From Tistrella mobilis (GTDB taxonomy: Bacteria > Pseudomonadota > Alphaproteobacteria > Tistrellales > Tistrellaceae): a DNA stretch of 64,000 nt. The position numbers and the translations under genes are program-made. This document shows, one piece after another, positions 43,552 through 54,744 of this stretch. Each line of letters begins with the position of its first letter. Position 1 is the first letter of the stretch. Under the pieces are notes generated by a model. It saw only the letters and a list, made by a program, of their open reading frames with translations. It made no database searches and was not told the origin of the DNA. The DNA lies in NCBI RefSeq assembly GCF_041468085.1, contig NZ_CP121017.1:4561501-4625500 (forward strand), read 5' to 3'.

Positions 43552-44610
43552 ATGGCCGATGTGATCGCGGTGATCGGTGCCGCCGGTGCCGCCGGACGCG
43601 AGGTGCTGCAGGTTCTGGCGGCCCGCGGAACCGGTGTGGAACGGGTCCGCGCGCTGGAGACCGAGGTTCAGCGCGGCGACGCCCTCACCTATGGCGACGA
43701 CCATGAAGTGCCGCTCGTGAAGCTCGCCGATTTTGATTTCGCAGGTGTCGCGGTGGCGATTTTCGCCGGCCTGCCGGCGATTGCCAGGGTGCACGGCCCG
43801 CGCGCCGCTGCCGCGGGTGCCGTGGTGGTCGACATGACCGGCGCCTATCGCAGCATCGACGGCGTGCCCCAGGCGCTGATGCCGGTGAACCCGCGCGCGC
43901 TCAGGGCCTGGAGTCGCCACCGTGCCGTCGCCTGCCCGCCAGCCGCCGCGGTCGCGATCGCGATGGCCTTGAAGCCGCTGCATGCGCTGGTACCGGTTGC
44001 CGCGCTCTCCGCCACGGTGCTGCAATCGGCCTCGGGCGCAGGCAAGGCCGCGATGGACGAATTGTTCGCCCAGACCAAGGACATCTTCATCGGCAACCGT
44101 CGCGACCCTGAGCAGTTTCCGAAGCAGATCGCCTTCAACGTGATCGGCGCCGAGGCCGATGATGCCGCCACCGGCCGCACGCGGGAAGAGCACGAGATCG
44201 CCGGCGCGATCGGCGCTCTGCTCGGCCCCGCCATCGCCGCCCGCATCGTCACCGCACAGGTACCGGTTTTCATCGGCGACAGCATCGCGCTCTCCGTCAC
44301 CTTCGAGCGCGAGATCGACCCGGCCGCGGCCTGGACGGCGCTGCATGACGACCGCGATCTGGCGGTCACCGCTCCGGCACCGGGCGGCGAGGCCGACCAG
44401 GATGCCGCCACCACCCCGGTCGAGATCGTCGGCGAGGCGCCGGTTTATGTCTCGCGCCTGCTGTCGGATCGGAGCGATGCGCGCGCGCTCGATCTCTGGA
44501 TCGTCGCCGACAACCTGCATCGTGGCCAGGCGCTGACCGCGGTCGAGATTGCCGAGGCCCTGCTCCGCGACCACCTCACCCCCCGCCTCGGCAGCACATC
44601 CGAGGCCTGA
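43552..44610 (+). CDS. Aspartate-semialdehyde dehydrogenase homologue lacking catalytic residues (USG-1-like)
   Basis: A 352-residue protein with the Asd fold: a nucleotide-binding start VIGAAGAAGREVLQ, VVVDMTGAYRSIDGVP, SGAGKAAMDELFAQT, KQIAFNVIG and LWIVADNLHRGQALTAVEIAE. The family active-site motif NPNCST is replaced by CPPAAA (128-133), which puts Ala131 where the nucleophilic Cys belongs. The family substrate Arg and catalytic His in RVPVFIGHS become Gln236 and Asp243 (QVPVFIGDS). Gln158 is retained. True Asd activity is therefore unlikely; it resembles the non-catalytic USG-1 paralogues. Cys128 lies three residues away and could only substitute if the loop shifts. Location after leuB is where a functional asd is often found. 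GGAAG lies just upstream of the ATG. Confidence 0.8.
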   Translation: MADVIAVIGAAGAAGREVLQVLAARGTGVERVRALETEVQRGDALTYGDDHEVPLVKLADFDFAGVAVAIFAGLPAIARVHGPRAAAAGAVVVDMTGAYRSIDGVPQALMPVNPRALRAWSRHRAVACPPAAAVAIAMALKPLHALVPVAALSATVLQSASGAGKAAMDELFAQTKDIFIGNRRDPEQFPKQIAFNVIGAEADDAATGRTREEHEIAGAIGALLGPAIAARIVTAQVPVFIGDSIALSVTFEREIDPAAAWTALHDDRDLAVTAPAPGGEADQDAATTPVEIVGEAPVYVSRLLSDRSDARALDLWIVADNLHRGQALTAVEIAEALLRDHLTPRLGSTSEA

Positions 44611-44623
44611 TCCGGAGATCCAT

Positions 44624-45283
44624 ATGGGGCCGGCCGACCGTTTCGAACTTCCTTCGCCGGCCTTCCGGCCGGCCCCGCTCCGCGACGAGGCCGTCTATCC
44701 GGCAAGCGGTCTGCGCCCCGCCGGTTTCGCGGCCCTCGACGGCGTCTTCGACGACGCACTCTGCGACGCCCTGATCGCCGCCTTCGATGCCGGGGGCGGC
44801 CACAATGCCTCCCTGGTCAAGGGCGTACAATCGGCCGGCATCCGCCGGTCGCGGGTGTTATGGTTCGATGCCGACAGCAGCCCCGACCCCGAGCTGACGG
44901 CCGTGGTCGACCGGCGGATGGCCGAGGTTACCGCCCTCTTCAACCGCACCCGTTTCGGCTTCGCGCTCGACGGCTTCGATGAAGCCTTCCAGATCGCCCG
45001 CTATGATGCCGAGATCGCCGGCGGCTATATCCGCCATGTCGACCGCGGCGAAGGCCCGCGCGCCCGGCGCCGCAAGCTCGGCATCTCGATCCAGCTCTCG
45101 GCGCCCGAGGATTACGACGGCGGCGACCTGATCCTGGAACCCCAGGCCGTGCCGATCAGCGGCCCCCGGCGCCGTGGTACGGCAATTGCCTTTCCTTCCT
45201 ATGTCATTCACGAGGTCACCCCGGTCACCCGCGGTTGCCGTTACAGCTTCGTCGCCTGGGTACACGGACCAGGCTTCGTCTGA
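44624..45283 (+). CDS. 2-oxoglutarate/Fe(II)-dependent oxygenase (PKHD/prolyl 4-hydroxylase-like)
   Basis: A 219-residue protein with a C-terminal double-stranded beta-helix fold. The iron triad is visible as H-x-D in RHVDRGEG and the distal His in YVIHEVTPVTRGCRYSFVAW, with the 2OG-binding Arg in the same segment. KLGISIQLSAPEDYDGGDLIL is the characteristic core of the PKHD group, which includes PiuC-like and prolyl-hydroxylase-like enzymes. The substrate is unknown. It starts 13 bases after the asd-like gene with a GGAGA ribosome site, so it is probably co-transcribed with it. Confidence 0.78.
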   Translation: MGPADRFELPSPAFRPAPLRDEAVYPASGLRPAGFAALDGVFDDALCDALIAAFDAGGGHNASLVKGVQSAGIRRSRVLWFDADSSPDPELTAVVDRRMAEVTALFNRTRFGFALDGFDEAFQIARYDAEIAGGYIRHVDRGEGPRARRRKLGISIQLSAPEDYDGGDLILEPQAVPISGPRRRGTAIAFPSYVIHEVTPVTRGCRYSFVAWVHGPGFV

Positions 45284-45301
45284 CCTGCTGCAAACCCATG
45301 G

Positions 45302-45330
45302 TTGACGAGCCGATCTTCGGCTGAGCTAAT
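45302..45330 (+). promoter_or_regulatory. Sigma-70-type promoter of thiC
   Basis: TTGACG (45302-45307), 17 bases, GCTAAT (45325-45330). It would start transcription just before the TPP riboswitch. Confidence 0.6.
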
Positions 45331-45337
45331 AGAGGCC

Positions 45338-45451
45338 TTCACCCGGGGAGTCCCGACAAGGGGCTGAGAGTCTGCTGGCAGAAGCCCTTGAGGCCGTCGC
45401 AGCGCAGAGACCCGCCGAACCTGATCCAGTTCATACTGGCGTAGGGATGGT
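45338..45451 (+). promoter_or_regulatory. TPP (THI-box) riboswitch
   Basis: The conserved thiamine-pyrophosphate aptamer elements are present in order: CCCGGGGAGTCC at the 5' end, GGGGCTGAGAG (pyrimidine-sensor loop), a variable extra arm, then AACCTGATCCAGTTCATACT with GGCGTAGGGA (pyrophosphate-sensor side). It stands about 140 bases ahead of thiC, whose product starts thiamine pyrimidine synthesis, so binding of TPP should switch thiC off. Confidence 0.95.
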
Positions 45452-45560
45452 GTACGCGTCTCCGCCCGGATGTCCCGGCAAGGCGCCCGGGCCCGGTCGT
45501 CTCGGCCTTTGCCCGAGCGCGTTCCGGAGCAGCCCCCACCCGTCCGTCCGCGAACTGGGT

Positions 45561-48548
<2,988 letters not shown>

Positions 48549-48552
<4 letters not shown>

Positions 48553-48920
48553 GCCGTCCCTCCTCCCTCTCTGTCATGGCCTGCGGCGGCGGTCTTGCCG
48601 GCCAGGGCAACGATCTGCGGCGCGATCAGATAGACCGCGCCCCCCTCCAGCGCCACGGAGCCGTGGCGGATGCCGGCCGGCAGGCGGATCACGTCGCCCT
48701 GGCGGCAGACGGTTTCCGTGGTCCCGGGCTCCGCAGCCCAATAGAACCGCAGACTGCCTTCCAGAATGACCAGGGTCTCATCGACCGGATGAGCGTGCCA
48801 GGCATGCTCCTTGCCCGGCTGGTCGCGCTGTACCTCGACGGCGCCCTGTTCCGGCATCAGGGCCCGGATCAGGTCCGGCAGGGCCGGCGGGGTCAGGTGG
48901 CGGGTCAGGATCTCGACCAT
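48549..48920 (-). CDS. Small cupin-domain protein
   Basis: A 123-residue single cupin barrel. The first motif is KEHAWHAHPVDETLVILEGSLRF (His-x-His and Glu metal ligands). The second is GDVIRLPAGIRHGSVALEG (Pro and His). Such proteins bind one divalent metal and act as dioxygenases, isomerases or sensors. It lies 3 bases after the YcgG-type gene and overlaps the permease gene. Context suggests action on the product of the haem protein. Confidence 0.8.
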
Positions 48921-48923
48921 GGC

Positions 48924-49706
48924 TCAGACCACCTCCGCATCGGCATCCCTGAGCCGCGCGAACGGGCAGGCGGGCGCCGGCCGGTTGGCGTCGTCCAGGA
49001 AATACTGGCGATGTTCGCGGGTCTCGGGCGCCCCATAACGACCGAGATCGGGTGAGGCCGGCAGCATGTCGAAGGCGACCAGCCGTCGCCGCACCTTGGC
49101 GAAGGACATCGCCGCGGCCTGTTCCGTCCCCAGGATTTTGTCGAACACCCAGCGCGGCTGGAAGGTGAGCATGAAAGTGCTCGACCGCCGGCTCTGGCGG
49201 GCGATATGGGCCGGGGTGTTGCAGACCACGAAGACCGGCTCCCCCGCGAAGCAGAACTCCCAGAGCGGCTCGTCGGTGCCGGCCGGTATCTCCGCCGGCC
49301 ATGGTGCCGCATCGCGCCGGGCCAGCGCCGCCAGCAGCCCCCACATCCGCGCCCGGTACTCCTCGATCCCCGCCACGCGGCCGGGGCGGAAGAAGGCGAC
49401 CAGAGAGGCATGGGGTCCGAAACTGCGCGCCTCGGCCACGAAGCGGCCGAGTGCCGCGGCCAGCCGGTCGGCGGCCGGCCCGTCCGGATCCGCCGCCTCG
49501 TCGTCGATGAACAGATAGCGCAGCTGGTCGGTCTCGAATCCCTTCACCCCGAAGACGCAGGGGAAAGGCCGGACCGGGCTGGAGATGGTGGCGGCGAATT
49601 CGTCATACACCACCCGCTGCCAGCTGCCCGCAGGCAGCCGGCCGGCAAGATCGTCGCGCGACAGATAAGGCGCGGGTGCAGCGGACATCGGTCCCGTGTC
49701 GAACAT
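48924..49706 (-). CDS. YqcI/YcgG family protein (putative haem-dependent N-oxygenase)
   Basis: A 260-residue protein of the YqcI/YcgG family. Conserved-looking segments are RPFPCVFGVKGFETDQLRYLFID, PLWEFCFAGEPVFVVCNTPAH, and RRSSTFMLTFQPRWVFDKIL. Characterised family members include DcsA (D-cycloserine pathway) and GntA (guanitoxin pathway), haem enzymes that hydroxylate nitrogen of arginine derivatives. An N-hydroxylase role is therefore plausible, though the substrate is unknown. A GGAAGA ribosome site precedes the ATG at 49706. It leads an operon with a cupin and an amino-acid permease and is divergent from an Lrp/AsnC regulator. Confidence 0.75.
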   Translation of the reverse strand: MFDTGPMSAAPAPYLSRDDLAGRLPAGSWQRVVYDEFAATISSPVRPFPCVFGVKGFETDQLRYLFIDDEAADPDGPAADRLAAALGRFVAEARSFGPHASLVAFFRPGRVAGIEEYRARMWGLLAALARRDAAPWPAEIPAGTDEPLWEFCFAGEPVFVVCNTPAHIARQSRRSSTFMLTFQPRWVFDKILGTEQAAAMSFAKVRRRLVAFDMLPASPDLGRYGAPETREHRQYFLDDANRPAPACPFARLRDADAEVV

Positions 49707-49843
49707 GATGTCTTCCCATGACTGGCGATGGCGGGGGTGCGGTCGCAGGCTTCGCAAATCGATATCCCTCCGTCGATTTCGAAGCCGTAAGTTGCGACCG
49801 CAGTCACTGCACACTTAAACGTTGCATTGCTCGCCAGACCAGA

Positions 49844-49856
49844 GTTCAAATTGAAC
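49844..49856. promoter_or_regulatory. Palindromic operator between the YcgG operon and the lrp-like gene
   Basis: A perfect 13-bp palindrome GTTCAA-A-TTGAAC in the AT-rich part of the 212-bp divergent interval, suitable for the adjacent Lrp/AsnC regulator. A separate hairpin CCCCTGG/CCAGGGG (49876-49896) lies in the leader of the regulator gene. Confidence 0.5.
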
Positions 49857-49918
49857 ACACCAAACCATAATGAAACCCCTGGGCAATAACCAGGGGGCAC
49901 GCATCCGCACCGGAACCC

Positions 49919-50416
49919 ATGATCATGTCTCAGGACCAGGCCTCACCCGGCCGGCGCCGCGACGCGCCGGAGCTGTCCCTGAGCGAGACCGATCTGCAGC
50001 TGATCGACCTGCTGCGCGAAGACGCCCGCCGCAGCATCAGCACGCTGGCCGCCCTGATCGGCACCTCGCGTCCCGCCATCCGCCGTCGGATCGATCGCCT
50101 GCAGGCGCAGGGGGTCATCCGCCGCTTCACGGTCGAAACCGCCCTGCCGGCAGCCGCCATCGCAGATCGCGGCATCGACGCCCTGTTCTCCATCGTCGCC
50201 CGCACCGGCAGCCATCGCGGCCTGCTCGCCACCATCCGCCAGCGCCCGGAATGCCGCGCCGCCTGGGCGGTGACCGGCACGCCCGACCTGGTCGTCATCG
50301 TCCACTGCCTGTCGGTGGCTGCCCTCGACGGCTTGCGCGACCACCTGGCCCGGCACACCGCGGTCAAGTCGGTCTCGACCGCGGTGATCCTGGACGGCTG
50401 GCAGCGCGACGGCTGA
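49919..50416 (+). CDS. Lrp/AsnC-family transcriptional regulator
   Basis: A 165-residue regulator with an N-terminal helix-turn-helix (LSETDLQLIDLLREDARRS and ISTLAALIGTSRPAIRRRI). A C-terminal ligand-binding RAM-like domain follows: DALFSIVARTGSHRGLLATI, then the AWAVTGTPDLVVIVHC segment. This family senses amino acids. Divergence from the YcgG-cupin-permease operon and the palindrome between them make it the likely local regulator. ATG codons at 49919 and 49925 are both possible; the ribosome site is weak. Confidence 0.88.
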   Translation: MIMSQDQASPGRRRDAPELSLSETDLQLIDLLREDARRSISTLAALIGTSRPAIRRRIDRLQAQGVIRRFTVETALPAAAIADRGIDALFSIVARTGSHRGLLATIRQRPECRAAWAVTGTPDLVVIVHCLSVAALDGLRDHLARHTAVKSVSTAVILDGWQRDG

Positions 50417-50418
50417 TA

Positions 50419-51285
50419 TCAGAGCGGGTGGATCTCGACGGTGCGGTAATCGGCGGCCAGCATCGCCTCCTGCGCCGCCACCAGGGCCAGTTCCGGCCCG
50501 CCCAGCTTCCGGCTTTCCTCGACCACCGCCCAGGTGGCGACGACCGCCCGGCGGATGGCACGGCCGAGGTCGCGATGGGTCAGCCAGTCGGCGAGCAGCA
50601 CGGCCGAGAACATGTCGCCGGTGCCCGAGAAATGGACCGGCACCAGCGGGGTCTCGATCCGGAAGCGGCCGGCGCGGCCGACTGCGATCACCTCCACCGA
50701 TCCCGCCGCCGTCTCGGCGACCTTGACCGAGGTCGCGACCACCATGTCGGGCCCCATGGAGGCCAGCCGGTCCAGCGCCTCGATCACCTCGGCGCGGGTG
50801 CGCGTATGGCGGCCGGTCAGGTGATCGAGTTCGAAATGATTGGGGACCACCAGATTGGCACGGGGCAGCAGATGCTCGACCATCGCCTCGGCCACGCCCG
50901 GCTGGACATAACGCCCGCCCGGATAATCGCCGATCACCGGGTCGAACAGATAGAAAGCCCCCGGCACCCGCCGGCGGACCCGATCGACCGCCTCCGCCGC
51001 CACGGCCACCTGGCCGGCGCTGCCGAAATAGCCGGTCAGCACGGCGCGCACGAAGCCGAGTCCGCCGCCGGCCTCTTCGGGCAGGGCGTCCAGCCCCTCG
51101 ATGATACCGCGCATCTCGGTCTCGTCGACCACGGTGCCGCGCCAGCCGGGATAGCGGGGATTGCTGCTGAACCGCACCGTGTCGATCGGGCAGACCTCCT
51201 GGCCCAGCCGTTCAAGCGGCAGGGTGGCGGCACAATTGCCGACATGGCCGAAGCTCACCCGTGACTGGATGCTGAGGACAGTCAT
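50419..51285 (-). CDS. pdxY: Pyridoxal kinase (PdxY-like)
   Basis: A 288-residue ribokinase-family enzyme that phosphorylates pyridoxal in the PLP salvage route. It shows SIQSRVSFGHVGNCAATLPLERLG, AVLTGYFGSAGQ, YLFDPVIGDYPGGRYV, LVVPNHFELDHLTG and the anion-hole/catalytic FSGTGDMFSA. The start at 51285 has GGGAG 8 bases upstream. It is convergent with the Lrp-like gene, 2 bases apart at the stops. PdxY versus PdxK is a judgement from the overall pattern. Confidence 0.85.
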   Translation of the reverse strand: MTVLSIQSRVSFGHVGNCAATLPLERLGQEVCPIDTVRFSSNPRYPGWRGTVVDETEMRGIIEGLDALPEEAGGGLGFVRAVLTGYFGSAGQVAVAAEAVDRVRRRVPGAFYLFDPVIGDYPGGRYVQPGVAEAMVEHLLPRANLVVPNHFELDHLTGRHTRTRAEVIEALDRLASMGPDMVVATSVKVAETAAGSVEVIAVGRAGRFRIETPLVPVHFSGTGDMFSAVLLADWLTHRDLGRAIRRAVVATWAVVEESRKLGGPELALVAAQEAMLAADYRTVEIHPL

Positions 51286-51740
51286 CGGCGGTACTCCCAA
51301 AACGCAGGGTCCGGCAACGCATACGGCAAAGCCTGGGCCGCGCCGGACATAGAGGGGGGATCAGGGGCGGGAGACGGAAGTCGGGGGTGGCGACCGGCTT
51401 CCGGCGGCGGCCCTGGATTGCGGGCGCCGCGGACCTGGATGCTTGCACGGCCGGGGCGCGGGCTTCAACCCCTGCGCGCCACGCATCCGTGCAGCCCGGC
51501 CCTGCGGCCCCTGCAGGCGCGGGTCGGCAACTTTGTTGCGCCGCAGAACAGATCTGCGCAATGCTTTCGCAGCGGCACAAGGTGGTTTATAGTCGCGCGC
51601 GAGCCGGCCGGGCCTTCTTCCCGTCCCGCCGCACGGATCCCTGCCCGTGGATCCGGGGCCGCGGGAGCAAGGTCATGGCCGGATGCCCCTTCCTGCCACG
51701 CATTCCTTCCCGCCACTCACCCCAGCCACGGAAGCCCGAC
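51286..51740 (+). other. Intergenic region with palindromic element upstream of the CoA-ester lyase gene
   Basis: 455 bases without a credible gene. It contains a nested inverted repeat at 51536-51561: TTGC outermost against GCAA, and GCAGA-ACAGA-TCTGC inside. TATAGT (51588-51593) could be a -10 box, but the matching -35 is poor (TTTCGC at 51565-51570), as expected for an activator-dependent promoter. Confidence 0.45.
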
Positions 51741-52613
51741 ATGGCCAAGACCAATCGTCCCCGCCGCAGCATGCTCTATATGCCGGGTGCCAATACCCGC
51801 GCCCTCGACAAGGCCCGGACCCTCGCGGCCGATGCGCTGATCCTGGATCTGGAAGACAGCTGCGCGCCGGATGCGAAGGATGCCGCCCGTGCCAATGTCG
51901 TGGCGGCACTGGCCGAGGGCGGCTATGGCAATCGTGAGCTGATCATGCGCGTCAATGCGCTCACCACCCCCTGGGGCCATGCCGATCTGGTCGCCGCGGC
52001 GAAGAGCGGCGCCCATGGCGTGCTGGTCCCCAAGGTCGATGGTGCCGAGGGCGTGCGCCAGGCGGAAGCCGTGCTGCGTGATGCCGGCGCACCCGACGAT
52101 CTGAAGCTCTGGGTGATGATGGAGACCCCGCTCGCCATCCTCCGGGCCGAGGAAGTCGCCGGCGCCACCCCGCGCCTCGCCGGCCTGGTGCTCGGCACCT
52201 CGGATCTGGCCAAGGATCTGCACTGCGCCCATACCCCTGAGCGCCTGCCCTTCCTCGCCAGCCTGTCGCTGTGCATCCTGGCCGCCCGTGCCTTCGACCT
52301 CGCGATCATGGACGGCGTGCATCTGGATCTGGACGACGAAGACGGCTTCGCCCGCGTCTGCCGCCAGGGTGCGGAACTCGGCATGGACGGCAAGACCCTG
52401 ATCCATCCGAAGCAGCTGGCCGCCGCCAACGAGGCCTTCGGTCCGTCGGAGGCCGATATCGCCAAGGCGGAGAAGATCATCGCCGCCCATCAGGCCGCCG
52501 TTGCCGAGGGCAAGGGCGTGGTCGTGGTCGACGGCAAGCTGGTCGAGAACCTGCACGTGGTCGGCGCGCGCCGCCTGCTCGACATGGCAGAGCAGATCAA
52601 GACCCTGGGCTGA
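51741..52613 (+). CDS. HpcH/HpaI-CitE family CoA-ester lyase (malyl-CoA lyase/thioesterase type)
   Basis: A 290-residue TIM-barrel protein of the CitE-like group. Elements include SMLYMPGANTRALDKARTL, ALILDLEDSCAPDAKDAAR, the Arg in IMRVNAL, LWVMMETPLAILRAEE (metal Glu), LVLGTSDLAKDL, and GMDGKTLIHPKQL with the mobile C-terminal helix. The family cleaves or forms malyl-CoA and beta-methylmalyl-CoA, or hydrolyses malyl-CoA. It is shorter than Mcl1 of Rhodobacter and may instead correspond to the Mcl2-type thioesterase. The adjacent mesaconyl-CoA hydratase-like gene supports an ethylmalonyl-CoA-pathway role. Confidence 0.8.
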   Translation: MAKTNRPRRSMLYMPGANTRALDKARTLAADALILDLEDSCAPDAKDAARANVVAALAEGGYGNRELIMRVNALTTPWGHADLVAAAKSGAHGVLVPKVDGAEGVRQAEAVLRDAGAPDDLKLWVMMETPLAILRAEEVAGATPRLAGLVLGTSDLAKDLHCAHTPERLPFLASLSLCILAARAFDLAIMDGVHLDLDDEDGFARVCRQGAELGMDGKTLIHPKQLAAANEAFGPSEADIAKAEKIIAAHQAAVAEGKGVVVVDGKLVENLHVVGARRLLDMAEQIKTLG

Positions 52614-52623
52614 GGCGGAACCG

Positions 52624-53691
52624 ATGGCACAGAAGACCAATCCCGGCCGCTTCTTCGAAGACTTCACCCTGGGTGAGGAAATCGTCCATGCCACCCCGCG
52701 CACGGTGACCGAGGGCGACCAGTCGCTCTATACGGCACTTTACGGCACCCGGTTCGCGGTGAATGCCTCGGCGGAATTCGCCCGCAGCCTGGGGCTTGCC
52801 GGCGCGCCGATCGACGATCTGCTCGTCTTCCATGTCGTCTTCGGCAAGACCGTCCCCGATGTCTCACTGAACGCGGTCGCCAATCTGGGCTATGCCGGCG
52901 GCCGTTTCGGCGTACCGGTCTTCGCCGGCGACACGCTTTCCACCCGCTCCACGGTCATCGGCCTCAAGCCCAACGGTAACGGCCAGACCGGCGTGGTCTG
53001 GGTGCGCTCCACCGGGCGCAATCAGCGGGGCGAGATGGTGCTGGATTATGTCCGCTGGGTGATGGTGAAGCGCCGCGCCCCCGGCACCGACGTCTCGGCC
53101 ACTCATGACTGCCCGCCGGCCGATCTGCCCAAGGCCGTCGATCCGGCCGATCTGGTGGTGCCGGCCGGGCTCGATAGCCGTGGCTTCGATTTCGCTCTGT
53201 CGGGTGAACCGCACGCCTTCGAAGACTACACACCCGGCGAGCGTATCGACCATGTCGACGGCATGACCATCGAAGAGGCCGAGCATCAGATCGCGACGCG
53301 CCTCTATCAGAACACCGCCAAGGTCCATTTCAACCAGCTGGAAGCCAACGGCAACCGCTTCGGCCGGCGGCTGATCTATGGCGGCCATGTCATCAGCCTG
53401 GCCCGGGCGCTGTCGTTCAACGGCCTCGCCAATGTGGTCCGGGTGGCGGCGATCAATGCCGGTGCCCATGCCAACCCCACTTTCGCCGGCGACACGATCC
53501 ATGCCTGGTCGGAAGTGATCTCGGCCGACCCGCTGCCGGGCCGGACCGATCTCGGTGCGTTGCGACTGCGTCTCATTGCTATCAAGAATCGGGCGGCCGC
53601 CGACTTTCCTCTCAAAGATGCCGACGGCAAATATCTTGCCGACGTCGTTCTCGACCTAGATTACACCGTGCTGGTGCCGCGCCGCGGCTGA
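52624..53691 (+). CDS. Mesaconyl-CoA hydratase-like MaoC protein
   Basis: A 355-residue protein with two MaoC/hot-dog domains, the layout of mesaconyl-C1-CoA hydratase (beta-methylmalyl-CoA dehydratase). Domain 1 starts GRFFEDFTLGEEIVHATPRTVTEGDQ, and domain 2 includes AFEDYTPGERIDHVDGMTIEEAEHQ, with HFNQLEANGNRFGRRLIYGGHVISLARALSFNG and FAGDTIHAWSEVI. It follows the CoA-ester lyase gene by 10 bases, consistent with successive steps between mesaconyl-CoA, beta-methylmalyl-CoA and glyoxylate plus propionyl-CoA. Confidence 0.83.
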   Translation: MAQKTNPGRFFEDFTLGEEIVHATPRTVTEGDQSLYTALYGTRFAVNASAEFARSLGLAGAPIDDLLVFHVVFGKTVPDVSLNAVANLGYAGGRFGVPVFAGDTLSTRSTVIGLKPNGNGQTGVVWVRSTGRNQRGEMVLDYVRWVMVKRRAPGTDVSATHDCPPADLPKAVDPADLVVPAGLDSRGFDFALSGEPHAFEDYTPGERIDHVDGMTIEEAEHQIATRLYQNTAKVHFNQLEANGNRFGRRLIYGGHVISLARALSFNGLANVVRVAAINAGAHANPTFAGDTIHAWSEVISADPLPGRTDLGALRLRLIAIKNRAAADFPLKDADGKYLADVVLDLDYTVLVPRRG

Positions 53692-53782
53692 ACAGCGCCA
53701 CCGCCCTCTACCATCGGGCGTCCGGTCCGATCCCCCTGTGCCGGCACCCGGCGCGGGGGGTGCGACTTTCGCCGGGCTTTCG

Positions 53783-53811
53783 TTGACTTGGGCGGCGGGT
53801 GGGCCTATTCA
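53783..53811 (+). promoter_or_regulatory. Sigma-70-type promoter of sdhCDAB
   Basis: TTGACT (53783-53788), exactly 17 bases, TATTCA (53806-53811). It lies about 110 bases upstream of sdhC, in the 229-base gap after the MaoC gene. Confidence 0.65.
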
Positions 53812-53920
53812 GTACGGCGTGACGAAAGGCGTGCGTTTTCAAGCCGTAAACGTTGAGCCGCCCGGCGAGGTACCTTCGCCATGCCGGGACGAGCCCCTGG
53901 AGTGCAGGTTCTAGAAGCCC

Positions 53921-54307
53921 ATGGCCAAGACCGACAACCGACCGCTTTCGCCGCATCTGCAGGTCTACCGCCTGCCGCTGACGGCGCTCATGTCGATCTC
54001 GCACCGCGCCACCGGCGTGGCGCTGAGCGTCGGCACCCTGCTGCTCGCCTGGTGGCTGATCGCCGCTGCAACGGGCGCTGAGTCCTTCGAAACCGTGCAG
54101 GGCTTTCTCGGCTCGTGGTTCGGCATGCTGCTGATGTTCGGCTGGAGCCTGGCGCTGTTCTACCACATGGCGAACGGCATCCGGCACCTGGTCTGGGACG
54201 CAGGCTATGGCTTCGACGTCAAGCAGGCCGAGAAGATGGGCCGCATCGTCCTGGTCGCCGCGGGCGGCCTGACCCTGCTGGCCTGGATCATCGGCCTGTC
54301 GGTCTGA
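53921..54307 (+). CDS. sdhC: Succinate dehydrogenase cytochrome b556 subunit
   Basis: A membrane anchor of complex II, 128 residues with three transmembrane helices. The start RPLSPHLQVYRLPLTALMSISHRATG contains the family signature with conserved Ser, His and Arg near the quinone site. The haem-ligand His is in LFYHMANGIRHLVWD. First gene of sdhCDAB. Confidence 0.95.
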   Translation: MAKTDNRPLSPHLQVYRLPLTALMSISHRATGVALSVGTLLLAWWLIAAATGAESFETVQGFLGSWFGMLLMFGWSLALFYHMANGIRHLVWDAGYGFDVKQAEKMGRIVLVAAGGLTLLAWIIGLSV

Positions 54308-54356
54308 TGGGCGAGAAAAGACTGCAGAAACTGCGGCTGGTTCGAGGACGATCAAG

Positions 54357-54737
54357 ATGAGCTTGCGCAATCCCCTCGCCCGCGTTCGCGGGCTGGGCTC
54401 GGCTAAAGAAGGTGTCCAGCACTGGTGGCTCCAGCGGGTGACCGCCATGGCCATGGTGCCGTTGACCCTGTGGTTCGTGATTTCGGTGATCGCGCATCTG
54501 GGCGCCGGCCGGCTGGAGATGGTGGACTGGATGTCCTCGCCGGTCTCCGCCGCACTGATGATCGCTTTCCTGGTCAGCCTGTTCTGGCACGCGAAACTGG
54601 GCCTGCAGGTCGTCATCGAGGATTACGTGCACAACGAGGCGTGCAAGATCGCGTCGCTGACCGCCATGACCTTCGCGGTGGTCATCGTCGGCATCGCCTG
54701 CGTCGTCTCGGTGCTGAAGCTCGCCTTCGGAGGCTGA
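54357..54737 (+). CDS. sdhD: Succinate dehydrogenase hydrophobic membrane anchor subunit
   Basis: The second membrane anchor, 126 residues with three transmembrane helices. [21 protein letters not shown] is the typical start. [18 protein letters not shown] carries the haem-ligand His and the Asp-Tyr pair of the quinone site. It lies between sdhC and sdhA, 7 bases before sdhA. Confidence 0.95.
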   Translation: MSLRNPLARVRGLGSAKEGVQHWWLQRVTAMAMVPLTLWFVISVIAHLGAGRLEMVDWMSSPVSAALMIAFLVSLFWHAKLGLQVVIEDYVHNEACKIASLTAMTFAVVIVGIACVVSVLKLAFGG

Positions 54738-54744
54738 ACGCGAA

